Shown: one piece after another, positions 48,041 through 58,999 of the stretch
How positions within the stretch are numbered: the first letter of the stretch is position 1
Layout of the letters: every line of letters starts with the position of its first letter
NCBI RefSeq assembly: GCF_004379255.2
Contig: NC_056036.1
Span: 2,542,001-2,606,000, forward strand
DNA: 64,000 nt
From: Salvia splendens
Taxonomy: Eukaryota > Streptophyta > Magnoliopsida > Lamiales > Lamiaceae
Direction of reading: 5' to 3'
The notes under the pieces: model-generated
Database searches by the model: none
Told to the model about the DNA's origin: nothing
The model's input: the letters and a program-made list of their open reading frames with translations, nothing else
Translations under genes and position numbers: made by a program

Positions 48041-49236
48041 CTAGTCTTTTTTCAGCCTCGCCTCGTAGCCCCCTTCGGGCCGCTTCACCAGTGTATATGC
48101 CGCGTACGTCCCAAGCAGTTTGTCCCACAAGGGGAAGAATGGTTGCGAATAGTTGAATTTCGTACCTTGGAGCTGATGGTGAATGTCGTGGTAAGCAGTG
48201 TTGTTCTGGAAAAGCAGATGGAAGATATTGCCAGGCAGCCGGAGCCCACAATGATCGTCGACGGTCTTGATCACGGCAAAACAGAAGAAGAAAACAGCAG
48301 TGCGTGCGGTCATTCCAGAAACGAGGAAGGATATGGCACCACCGAACGTGTCCAGCAGAAGGCCTTCCAGCGGATGGTTGTACAGTGCCCCAATAGCGTA
48401 GGGGACTACTAGTTTATGATGCTGAGAGTGGACGTGGCGGTAGAGGAACTTGTTTAGGTGCATATAACGATGCACAAAGTATTGCCATGTGTCCATCACC
48501 AGCATAGCAATCACAAATTGTACCGCTTGGACGGTAAGAGAGGGTTGGACAACTTCCCCGGAAGAACTTGTATTTGAAGTTACCTGCAACACTAAGCATA
48601 GAACGTTAAGTTTTATATGGCAGAAGAAGCACAGATAACATAACAAGCAAGGAAACAGAGTCGAATAACATCAACGTGCGTTTCGATCTCAATCACATTC
48701 ATAACTTCGGCGTTTCCTCAATTAGTAAACATTCATTAAAACTGATCATTAACACAAAAGGGTCACTTACTATTCAAGATTGGCAATATGCAAAGATTTC
48801 TACATTCCTATGTCTTTCGACCAGATATAAACCAAACAAGTTATCTCAACTCGTAGAAACAATCAAGTGCTTTAGGAGATCAAAATTACCTAATCCATCT
48901 CAGTAAACAATCGATTGACGTATAGTCGTATACTATCTTTATCCATATACTACTACTACTAAGACCAGCAAGCTAGGTGAAGTAATTTAGAAGTCATGGA
49001 TTTACCAAGAAGAGCAATTCAGCAACAACAGCCTGGACAAACTGCTGAAGAAGAACCCCCTTGATCACAGACCCTAACGGCACCAAATTCTTCTCGTTTT
49101 CTTCTGTTCTCGTGTGCAACCTATACTTATCTAATGGAGGGAGGAGCTGATAGAACCCGGCATACAGCCAGTACACCACAAGAGGAGCAAACGTCCCCAT
49201 CGTTTCATCGCTTGCGTATCCTTCCCAAAACACCAT
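48041..49236 (-). CDS. SBH1: sphinganine C4-monooxygenase (sphingoid base hydroxylase)
   Basis: Two exons, 49236-49006 and 48583-48041, total 774 nt for 257 residues, close to the 258-260 of Arabidopsis SBH1/SBH2. The ER di-iron enzyme hydroxylates C4 of dihydrosphingosine to make phytosphingosine, the main plant long-chain base. Three histidine boxes are visible: HRYMH (115-119), HVHSQHH (127-133) and HDIHH before QLQGTKFNYSQPF. Several hydrophobic segments fit a multi-pass membrane protein, and the C-terminus ARLKKD is a candidate dilysine-type ER retrieval signal, though not canonical. A leader exon ending CTCTGTAG|GTATCT near 49709 suggests a 5' UTR intron. No lesion. Confidence 0.95.
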
Positions 49237-49249
49237 TTTCGAATTGAAA

Positions 49250-50593
49250 ACTTATCACCTCTAGCACCTATTCAACAGAAACATAGTACTATAAAACACA
49301 TGCACCCTGAAAAAAAGGAACACAAACAAACATCAACACAAAATCCCATCAATATAAGTTCAATATGCAGTAAAGAACCTGAGCTAATTAGCCTAATTTA
49401 CACACATGATTCAAGAATCATAACCAATCAAATCACATTATAAAGAAGAGTTGGGTATTCAATTTTTTTTTATTTGGTAACTGCTCCTAATGAACTAGAC
49501 CCAATTTGCATAAACTGAGATTAAGCATAAATGCTGATTAAAAGCAAAACCTTCAACAGAAATCAAAATGGCAGAATCAAAAATGCCCAATTTGCATTAA
49601 CTGAGATTAAGTTAAAGCTGCTACATTTGGCCATTGAAAAATTTACAAAGAAAGATTAAATTTTGAGATTTGTAGTGAACTCGAGAAGATGAAGTTGGGC
49701 GAGATACCTACAGAGAGGGATGGGGCGGATTACAGATCCAGTGGTGCAGAAAGAATTTACAAATGAATTCAAATGCGATTTGAAAGCAGAGTTTTGAGGG
49801 CAGTGAGAGCTGTCAGAGATTCTTTTGATAATATTAGCACGAGATTCGTTGGGGGAAAGGCAAACAGATGATCTAGATTTAATTTTTTATTATTGTTCAC
49901 ATTAATATACTTGTAAACGAAAATTATCAAGAAAATATTATACACGTATCGTAATTTACTACCTTATTTAAATGAGTAATTATGCCTAAATTTTATTATT
50001 ATTATTATTATTATTATTGACTACGACGCATACTTTTTTTGTATTTATGATTACGAGTTAAAATAAAATTGAAAAAGTGCTATAAATTTAGATTGAAATT
50101 GAAAAAAAGTACTAGTACTAGCAATAATAACGATTAATTTTGCAAAAATAACTAATAATAAAATTATTTATTCTAATTTATTTATGGACATAAATGAAGG
50201 AGTATCTTTTTATTTAGGAAAAGGAAAAGTTTTTCATTTTTTTATGGAATTTCAATTGGAAATATTCTCTTTGTGAATAGCGTAAATATGTAAACAAAAA
50301 AAAATTAATATTTGTAATTTTGAATTTTCAAAAATTAATGAAAATAACAAAATCACACCTAAATTTATATCTCAAAAGTAAAATCAATTAAATGAAAAAT
50401 ATACGTACTTGTTTATAAATTATCAAAAAAGATTTGTTAGTTCAATATTCTAGACTCAGATTTTCTAGTTCGATTATTTCGTTTGAATAATTAGGAGATT
50501 TTGAGATCAGTTAAACACTTAAACCCTAAACCTCACCACCACTACGCATTTTGTCGAACACTTACTGTACAAAAATTGTTGCTGTCGATCGAC
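49250..50593. other. 5' UTR intron and leader of SBH1, then intergenic DNA
   Basis: About 49250-49708 is the likely SBH1 5' UTR intron and 49709 to about 49850 its leader exon. Beyond that the DNA is AT-rich and includes an ATT trinucleotide run at about 49993-50020. Confidence 0.5.
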
Positions 50594-53500
50594 ATGGATT
50601 TGGACGATCTCGACGATGGCCCGAAGCAGGCCTCGACCCGGGTTTCTCGCTTCGCGCCTAAGGGCGCGAAATTCCAAGCCGAAAGCGGAACCTCCATCAT
50701 CATCGGCATCTTTGTCACTGCCGCCGCCCAAGAAGGAAGAAGTCGACATCAAGCCCGATACCAAGCCCTATATAAAGCCCGAACACGATGAGTTATATGC
50801 AGCAAAAATGGAGGTGGCTGATGAACCAGAGGATACTGAATTCAGAGATGGAGATGAAGATGAAGTTGTTCGAGAAATCGATGTCTATATTTCTCCTTCG
50901 ATTGATATCGAGACACAGCCATGATTGTTCTTCTTTTTGAGTGAATTTGATTACGAACTTTGCATTGACGATTGAATTCTAATGATTGTGCATTATCGAT
51001 TTTTATTCCTTAGTTATATCTGCTTCAATATCCACTTAGGCAGCCATGGAGACCGTATGAATTGGATCTGGATGGTAGATGCCAAGAGGTTTGCACAACT
51101 TTCTATATGACTGTTTGAGAGATAAATGACTGAATTGGTAATGTTTGTAATATTGCCTAAATTTGTGAAAAATTTTAGGTGAGAGTGAAGCAAGCAAGCA
51201 GAGAAGTTGAAATTGATTTAGCCATTGATGTTGACTCCACGAATTATGATAATGATGCTGATTCCCAAATCCAGATGAAGAAACAGGTTTTCTAATTTTA
51301 TGATATAAAAGTTTGTCATTGTTATTGCTTTCTTGAGGAAGTTACTGTTTACATCATATCCTTATATTTTCCTCTCTTGCTAGACTATTGCAACATCATG
51401 GATTCCACATAAAACTCAAACAAATGGATACACAATTGCTGATCTTACTGGAAATAAGGCACGCCCCGTTGATTTAATGTTTGTTAATCTGAGCTCCTTG
51501 GATGCTGGAGGAGTTGCTCATTTGGATTTTTCTTTGTGCAGTTACACTTATATCGTATTCATGCAGCTGTACAGCTTCGACCATCGATGCATTATATTAG
51601 TGTGGCAGAATCTAAGAAGAAGACTGCCGCGTCCAAGAATGTTGAGGATGTGGTGAAGTTAGAAAAACAGCAGGAAGCAAAACCTTATGGGACGTCAAGG
51701 AAACCGGTTACGTTTCTTTCTCTGATATGTACATAGTTTATAGATATTACTCATCTTTATCTGCATCTCTTCGTTTTGTCTCTTTTAAGTCATATGATTA
51801 CAGCAATTGATGATAGGTTTTATACTCATCTTATATTCGGGTTCTTGTTAACATGACAAAATATAGTTGTATACTTGTATTGGTCCAAGCGGAGATCCTT
51901 GTTAGAACCTTCTCGTTTGTCTATTATTTGTATTCCTAGATTGCTTCTGTTACATGAACTTTTATTGATTTTAGTTACCCACTGAATTGCAGAAAGCTCC
52001 GGAGCAGACCAATGGCAGTGTAGAACAGGTATGCAATTGTTCACCTCCATTCTCTATAATGATATAAAGCCACCATCCTTACAGAAGGGTCTGAACATCT
52101 GTCCTCTTCCATTGATGCATTAATTCTATAGTTTGTGGCAAGGGCATGCTGAGGAAGTCAAATGGTTTGGAACTGTTTATGCCTACTTTAATAATTGTTC
52201 TTTGTTTCCTTGTCAGAGCTGGATTCGGCTCAAGTACCACAACACGATGAGTGACATAACAGCAGGATATCTTCGGAAAATGATGGAATGAAAAGGCTCA
52301 GAGATTTCATTATCCATGAGTTTGTATGTTTATGTACCCATTTTTGTTAATGTTTAGGTTAATATATTCACAATTTCACGGCTTCTGATTTCTTATCGTT
52401 GTTTGAAGGGATAATTATATGAATAGCCATTGCCCTGGCATTTCTGGTGGCGGTTTGAGTTCCAGAGTTCCTCAAAGAAGGTAACATGATTGTTTGAGGA
52501 TTTTGTTTCTGTAATTCTTGTTCTCATTTATAAACAAGGTGGAAGCTATAATTTCCTAATGTTTAGCTATTGCCCTGACTCTTCTTCTTTTCAGCTATAT
52601 TTTTGAACTCGATAGATTCCACTTTCATTGTAGAGCTTTTGTCGTCAAAAAATCTTTTTCTATCTATGGTCTTCTTACATCGACTTATTTCGCTTGATGA
52701 AGAGCTGTTTGTTTTGTTTGTCTCTCGCAATATATAAATAAGCTTCTGAGATTAAGTACGGATTTGAGATTAAATATTCTGATGAAGCCAATCTTAATTT
52801 GTTTATATCCTCTCTTTTGCTGCCTTGGATGACAGATGATCAATTATTGAACTTGTGAGAATGGAAGCTTAAACCATTTCATTGCTTCTCCTCATTACTT
52901 ATTCATCGTGTTCTTGTCAAACACTCCTCCGACTACAACCTCATGGCAATATTCAATCTAGTGTTTCCGTATTTGGTGTTTCTATTGCTGACATACACTT
53001 GATCCAAGTTGTTAGCATGCAAGTCACATAAAATCAGCTTTATTTCACGTTGCTGAGTTGATTTAGTGAACATGCATACGTTATGCTCGTGTTCGTCTTA
53101 CATTGTGACATTGTTGCAGGTCCTTGCTGGCTAAACCACTCAAAGAACGGTTTAAAACTTGGTTTCTTGAGGTCAGTGACCTCTTCTTCCGTTCCATCCA
53201 TGCCTTCTTGGAAAACTAGTTTATCTTGGCATCAATTGATTTTGTGATGATTCTTGAACAGAACCCCCATCAGCTTCATAGATTCGACACTCTGAGGTAC
53301 CTAGCTGCGGATGAGCCCATCGAAGAAGTGTTAGCAGTCTTGCAGGAAGTCGCTTTACTAGTCCAAGGACTTTGGATCATTAGAACCTCGTTGTGTACGG
53401 AGATAGGTAACAGTGACGTTAGGAAATACGTTCTTTTTCTATTTAGCAAGGACGTGATCGTTAGGTATGATCGAATATCGAAAGCAGTGGAACAATTCCT

Positions 53501-53687
53501 GCCTAACTTGGCAAGAAATAGACCTATCTTTAAAGACTGGAAACATAAAGAGCTTCCAGATTCTAAGTTCATGGAACTCTATCCTGCCATTGTAAAGAAA
53601 CAGCAAGAACAGTGGGAAGGCATGGAGAAACTTTTTGATCGAGAAAACAAGAGGCATGCTGTGAAGACCCCAAAATCTGGCAGGTAG
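50594..53687 (+). pseudogene. RPC5: RNA polymerase III subunit RPC5-like gene with three disabling changes
   Basis: Ten exons can be traced: 50594-50918, 51014-51088, 51179-51286, 51384-51458, 51542-51706, 51993-52028, 52217-52323, 52409-52480, 53120-53171, 53262-53687. The protein matches the plant SIN-like/RPC5 family: MDLDD start, EDEVVREIDVYISPSIDIET, LYLLQYPLRQPWRPYELD, HLYRIHAAVQLRPSMHY and the helical tail FKDWKHKELPDSKFMELYP. Lesions: one extra C near 50670 shifts exon 1; after ACACAG (50918) the expected GT donor is CC; and a TGA at 52289-52291 interrupts KMME*KGSEISLS. Intron 4 would be GC-AG. All later exons still join in frame, so decay is recent. Confidence 0.85.
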
Positions 53688-54840
53688 TTACTTGTTGAGA
53701 GTTGGTATATCATTTTTTTGTATTGGATTAATTGGTTAATAAGGTATTCCTACATTGATGTACTAATTACGTGCACGTTTTTACGGACAAATAAATTAAA
53801 TTTTACTTGGCCAATTCACACGCATTGTTTTAGAAGCTCCATGGAACTTCAACTTACTATGAGGTTATATGTGAAGAAATGTTTTGTTCTTTTAAATGAT
53901 GATTAATGTTTTTGTATTAGTAAATGAATATAAATTTTTAAGGTACTTGTGCTTCTTCACCAACTCACACATATTTTATTCTGTTTTATTGTAGCCACTG
54001 TTTTGTTTAGAATATAATTAAAGTCTCAAACTGTTACTCCCTCCTTCCCACAAAAATATGCACTCTTTTCTTTTTAGTCTGTCCCACAAGAATATGCACT
54101 TTCTAATTTTAAAACTCGAGTTGAGACTCATTCTCTACTAAGAATACTTTATTTACTTTTTCTCTATAGTTTCTCTCTTACTTTACTAATTTTGTATTAA
54201 AATCCGTGTCAAATTTTGCGACTACTAGTTTGATTGGTTAGTCAGCATGTATAACAAAGTAGTAAATTATCTAGAATTATATTTAGGGTAATTAATTGTT
54301 GGAGATTATTATATTTCTTTCCTTGTTAAATTATTATAAACTTTCAATTGATGTGAAATAAAATAAGAAATCAAGAACGCATATATAAATCATTTCCATA
54401 AATATAAAAAGAGGATTGTGGAGTATACTAGAGATGTCATGTAAATTATGCCTTTTTAACGTCAAGAAACTACATTACATAGTGTTCGATGACATCCTTC
54501 CAAACAACAATAGCGAGTTGACAGCGACTTTCTTCCGCGGACGAATTCCTACAGCACGAGTTATGTTATGTGTTCCTAAATTCATGTCACCTTACGAGCA
54601 TAAAAATTCTCTTTATCAGTTGGCTTAACGCTCGAGTTGAGCGGAGCTGGGGTGTGCAATGCATTCGGGCTTTTGCTCAATCCGACCTTATCTGAAAACC
54701 CAAAATTTTATGAAAAATGAATCAAATTCGAAATCCGAATTATGAAATTTGATTTGATCCTTAAAATCCAAATTGCATAAAAATTAGAAAATTCAATATA
54801 AAAAATCCCAAATTTTAAAAATCCAATATCAAAAATAGTA
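53688..54840. other. intergenic DNA with a Stowaway-like half element
   Basis: Around 54034-54130 there is a typical TTACTCCCTCC-TTCCCACAA end followed by repeated CACAA.AATATGCACT, like the left half of a Stowaway-type MITE. A matching right end is not clear. No gene recognised. Confidence 0.45.
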
Positions 54841-54844
54841 GTAG

Positions 54845-55908
54845 CACCTAATGGGTAAATATTTATGGATTTCGACCTCCAATGCATGCAGTCAATGCTG
54901 CCAAGCATTCCGGGAAAGCCATGGACTGATTCGTGAAGACGAAGCAACCGTTGGCAATCATCGGTGGTGGGTGCTCGAAGGAATTCATCCCCAAAAGCAG
55001 AACGAACGCCCTCGCAAAAATTCTTTAAACAAAGGATTCCAGTGGACTCACCGATATGCAAATACTCGTCGAAGATGTCGGTCGTTTGCCCAGTAGCGAG
55101 TTGTCGGATGGCACACGTACACTTCTGCAACGCCGTGATACTTTGCCGGCCGGCTGCATCTACACCTGTTTGAAAGTATTCAACACGTGCGGACAATGTG
55201 TTGACATTCGCATGAACAAGCGCTTTGACATGCGAAAACGGTGCCTGAAGTAATCTGCCGGAAACCGCGGATGGTCGGCAAAGTAGTCGGCAACGAGCCT
55301 TTCGTGGGCTCCCTCCCGGTCACGATGGATGTAGCGACGATTTGATCTAGTGCGTTGAGGAGAATGAGTGGGGGTATTCGCCGCGATATATGCTTCGTAA
55401 GCGGCACGATGTTGTTCGTAGTATTCTTGTTCTTCGCGCTCCGCTTCCGCCATGAGATGAGTGAAATCCATTTGATGTTTTGAGTGAAGGTTGAATGTGT
55501 TGATAGTTTGTATAAGAATTATGAATGAGAGATGAATGAGAGATGAATTGATGTGATAAATGAGTGATGAATGTGTGTATTTATAGATGATTTTGGGGAA
55601 AAAAAATAAAAAATTAAAAAAATTAAAAAAAACGGGAAAAAACGGCCATATTTTTGGGATTTGGAAAATATTTTTTTTATTTTTTAGCATTATTTATAAT
55701 TAAATACCGATTTTTTTTTAAAAAAAGTTTGAATGCAACGGCTACGCCATTGCCCAATCCCGTGCCGCCACGTGTGCGTCCGCTGGCACTGACGTGCTCG
55801 ATACATCGAGCAGCGCCGTGCCAGCGGCACGAGCGCAGCGGCGGCGGATGGCGTCCGTGCCAGCGGCGCGGACGGCGGTGGCGACGAACGCGGCCGCTGC
55901 GCATGCTC
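54845..55908 (-). mobile_element. truncated PIF/Harbinger transposon with decayed transposase
   Basis: The right end at 55908, GAGCATGCGCAGCGGCC on the minus strand, is next to TTA (55909-55911), matching the ends of the two MITEs at 30953 and 35467. The transposase begins at about 55470 (MDFTHLMAEAEREEQ), shifts frame near 55175, and continues through LQKCTCAIRQLATG, DIFDEYLHIGE, APTTDDCQRLL and FPGMLGSIDCMHW at about 54860, the first catalytic block of the DDE nuclease. Everything after that is missing, so the element cannot encode an active transposase. The untranslated left portion of the gene is GC-rich like the MITEs. Confidence 0.82.
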
Positions 55909-56146
55909 TTAATAATAAAAAAACAAAATATTATTTAATCAAATTACATTATTTGACCAAATCCCTCTCTCTCTCTCTACATTCTTGTGCATCACGCATA
56001 TTTGGCATTTTTCTCATATTTGGCATTTTTCTCTTATTAATTCTCACCCCTGTAACAGGGTTTAAGCTTTTTCACCCAAAACCACTCGGAAAACCTCCCA
56101 AAATCTCGTCAATTTCTCTCTCCGGCGGCAATCTGCATCCCTCCAG

Positions 56147-58372
56147 ATGGCAATGGACGCGGATTTCCTCGTGAGCGGAAAGAGATTCCCTCCAGGGTTT
56201 AGATTCCACCCCACCGATGAGGAGCTCGTGCTTTACTATCTCAAGAGGAAGATTTGCTGTAAAAGACACCATCCCGACGTCGTCTCTGAGATCGATGTCT
56301 ACAAGTGCGACCCCGAGGATTTGCCTGGTAGGGTTTTTATCCCTAATTTAGGTGTTTGCTGATTAGAAGCAGTTATTTTACTGTTTTTGGTTGTTGATCG
56401 ATTATTAATCATCTTATCGAGTTGAAATTGATTACTAGGGTTTTGCCTGACTTTTTAAGGAATGCAGAGCTTGTGGATTATTGTCTTTGTTTTTTCGTTA
56501 TTTGATTTTGTTTTGAATCTGTGATGATTGTGCTGAGGCTGAGCTATTGTGTCATTGTGTGTATACTAGTATTCATGTGAATGAGTTTTTGTAGTTTCAC
56601 TACTAATCTTGATGGTATCATTGCTGACTTTCACTTTCTGATGCACAGTGATGTCGAAACTGCAAACTGGTGATAGACAATGGTTCTTCTTCAGTCCCAG
56701 AGACCGGAAATATTTAAAGGGAGCAAGGCCGAACAGGGTGACCGGGTGTGGTTACTGGAAGGTGACGGGGCAGGACCGTGCCATCTCATATGATTCTCGT
56801 CTTGTTGGGATAAAGAAGACTCTGGTGTTCTACAGAGGTCGTGCGCCTAAAGGAGAGCGCACGGATTGGGTGATGCACGAATATACCTTGGCTGAGGACG
56901 AGTTCAAACGATGCCAGGATGCTAAGGAATACTACGTGCTGAACAAAGTCTACAAGAAAAGTGGCCTCGGTCCGAAAAATGGTGAGCAGTATGGCGCACC
57001 GTTTAGGGAAGAGGAGTGGGATGATGATCTTGAAGTTCAGTGCTCCATTGAGCCAGAGAAACCAACAAAGAAAGCTCATGAAATTGTTGATTGTCAACAT
57101 CAGTCCTCATTAGATGATCTTGAGGAAATAGTGGAACGAATAGCAAATGAGCCCGATTCCATTCAGCCACCGGTTGTTGATTGCGAGTATACTCTGGATC
57201 AGTTTCTCGGTGAGGAGGAAACCGAGAGTACATTAGTTCACCATTCTTCTGTTGATGTGTCTGCACCAGTGGTTTATCCAGCTCATTGTGACCTTACTGA
57301 GACAACTCGATTACAGTTGCAAGCAGCACCTGAGCTTTCCTATGACACATTCATTAATACGGAAGATCCTAATGTGACCGGGGAGGACTTCCTCAAAGAT
57401 TATCTTGAAATGGATGATCTAGATTCAGACCCAACCACACAAAATCTTGATAACTGGGGGAATAATTTTGGGAGTCTGCAGTTTGAGGGTTTAGATGATG
57501 ATTTGAGCATTCTGTATGAAGACGCTTCTTCTTTCCTTTATGAGCCTGTTGAGCCCTGGCATTTTCCCCAGCCATCTTCGAATAACTTTGAGAATGGAGC
57601 CATGGACCCGAGTGCAAGCTCATATCAAAGTTATGTGATGCAGCAACAAAATAGCAGTTTAGATGGAGCGAGCTCTCAACTGTGGAGGGGTGAGCCTACT
57701 TACAGTGTAGTGTCCACACCGGAAGTTAACCAGGACGCACCATCAACTTCAGGTAGGACTTTCCAGTGGAGCAACTCTTGAGCTGCTTCAACTGTATTTA
57801 TGGTTTTGCGCAATTTTGTGATGATGTGCATGCCAGTTATTTTATTATCTGACCCAACCGGATAGAGCTCTTGTCATACTCAGGGCGGTGAAAAACTCTT
57901 GTTCCCCAACTGGAGATGGGGGAGTTTGAACCAGCTTCAAGAGCTCTTCTTATGACGTTGTAACAGCCTGTTTCACTAATGTTGGTGGGTTTTGGCGTGT
58001 TTAGGTGCAATGTATCAAAACCAAAACAACGGTTTTGTAAATCTTCCTACTGGGGGGAACGAGAAAGGGGAGGGCGAGCAGGGTGATGATATGGAGTCAT
58101 GGTTCTCCTCTGCCGTTTGGTCTTTTGTGGAGTCTATACCGACATCCCCCGCCTCGGCTTCTGAAGGTTTTTTGGTAAATGGGGCGTGGGAGCGAATGTC
58201 TAGTTTAAGCCGGGTAAGAGTTGATGCCAGAAACACTGCAGTTCCAAGAAATTCTGGCAAATCCAGAATTGGTTTCTTATGTTTTTCTGTACTGGGAGTA
58301 ATATGTGGTATTCTATGGCTGCTGACCGGAATCTCAAAGAGAGTTATTGGTTTGTGCTCACACTACTTGTAG
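56147..58372 (+). CDS. NAC017-like: membrane-tethered NAC transcription factor (first of a tandem pair)
   Basis: Three exons, 56147-56327, 56649-57752 and 58005-58372, total 1653 nt for 550 residues. The NAC DNA-binding domain runs from [19 protein letters not shown] to about residue 170 ([15 protein letters not shown]), with the signature [14 protein letters not shown]. The middle is acidic and probably activating. The last exon encodes a hydrophobic anchor, [19 protein letters not shown] (about 517-538). In Arabidopsis, NAC017 and NAC016 of this type sit in the ER membrane and are released by proteolysis on mitochondrial stress. If intron 2 is retained, translation stops after 11 more codons (RTFQWSNS end) and gives a 437-residue soluble form. 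A CT-rich leader precedes the ATG. Confidence 0.94.
57864..57952 (+). other. conserved block inside intron 2 of the first NAC gene
   Basis: Contains GGTGAAAAACTCTTG and GATGGGGGAGTTTGA.CC followed by AGCTTCAAGAGCTCTTCTT, almost identical to 61132-61246 in intron 2 of the second NAC gene, while the rest of the two introns does not align. Read in one frame both copies give [12 protein letters not shown]. Could be a cryptic exon, a splicing regulator or an RNA structure. Confidence 0.6.
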
Positions 58373-58999
58373 CATACACATGTAATTATTTGCTCTGCCT
58401 CATTGAATTGCCGAAATTTTTGGTAAATCAAAAGCAGTTGGAAATACTGTATATATTATTAATTTCATGAGATGAGTTACAAGATCTTTTTTAACAGAAG
58501 CAAGCCAAGATCCTTCCCTAACTCAAAAAAATAAGTAATCTGGTCTGACACAAGTAAACAACACCTACAAAGCTACAAATAATTTGAAAGTAGACTGAGA
58601 AATATATTGAACTTAATTAATATTTTTAGTCTCATATTGGATTATAACCATTATACTACTCCAATATAGAAATAAAGTAGGTAATTAATCACTATTTATT
58701 GAGTACAGTATGTCATAAAATGAAAACAAAAGAAAAATCGGAAAATCTGCAAAAAGCGAAGCTCAGTCAAGAAACAAAGTCAACTGATCCCCACACAGAG
58801 CACGGTGCACCTGCCTCGCAGCATATCAAAACTCCATACCACAAGCTTCCAAGAAATTTCGACATCTCTCATTTGACTGATCGTTTTCCTTCTCCTCCGC
58901 TCCTCTTTCTCCCCCAATTCTCCCTCTCCTAGGTTTTTTCGCAATCTCAGAAACACAGAGAAACATTTTCCCCTCTTTTCCGGATTATTCGTTGGAAAT
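58373..58999. other. intergenic DNA between the two NAC genes
   Basis: About 630 bp with the 3' UTR of the first gene and the promoter of the second. A CT-rich leader (TTCTCCTCCGCTCCTC) precedes the second start codon. No transposon recognised. Confidence 0.6.

Noticed and set aside
54416..54628. Possible 70-residue plus-strand gene
   Set aside because: No recognisable similarity, AT-rich, no exon neighbours or promoter evidence.
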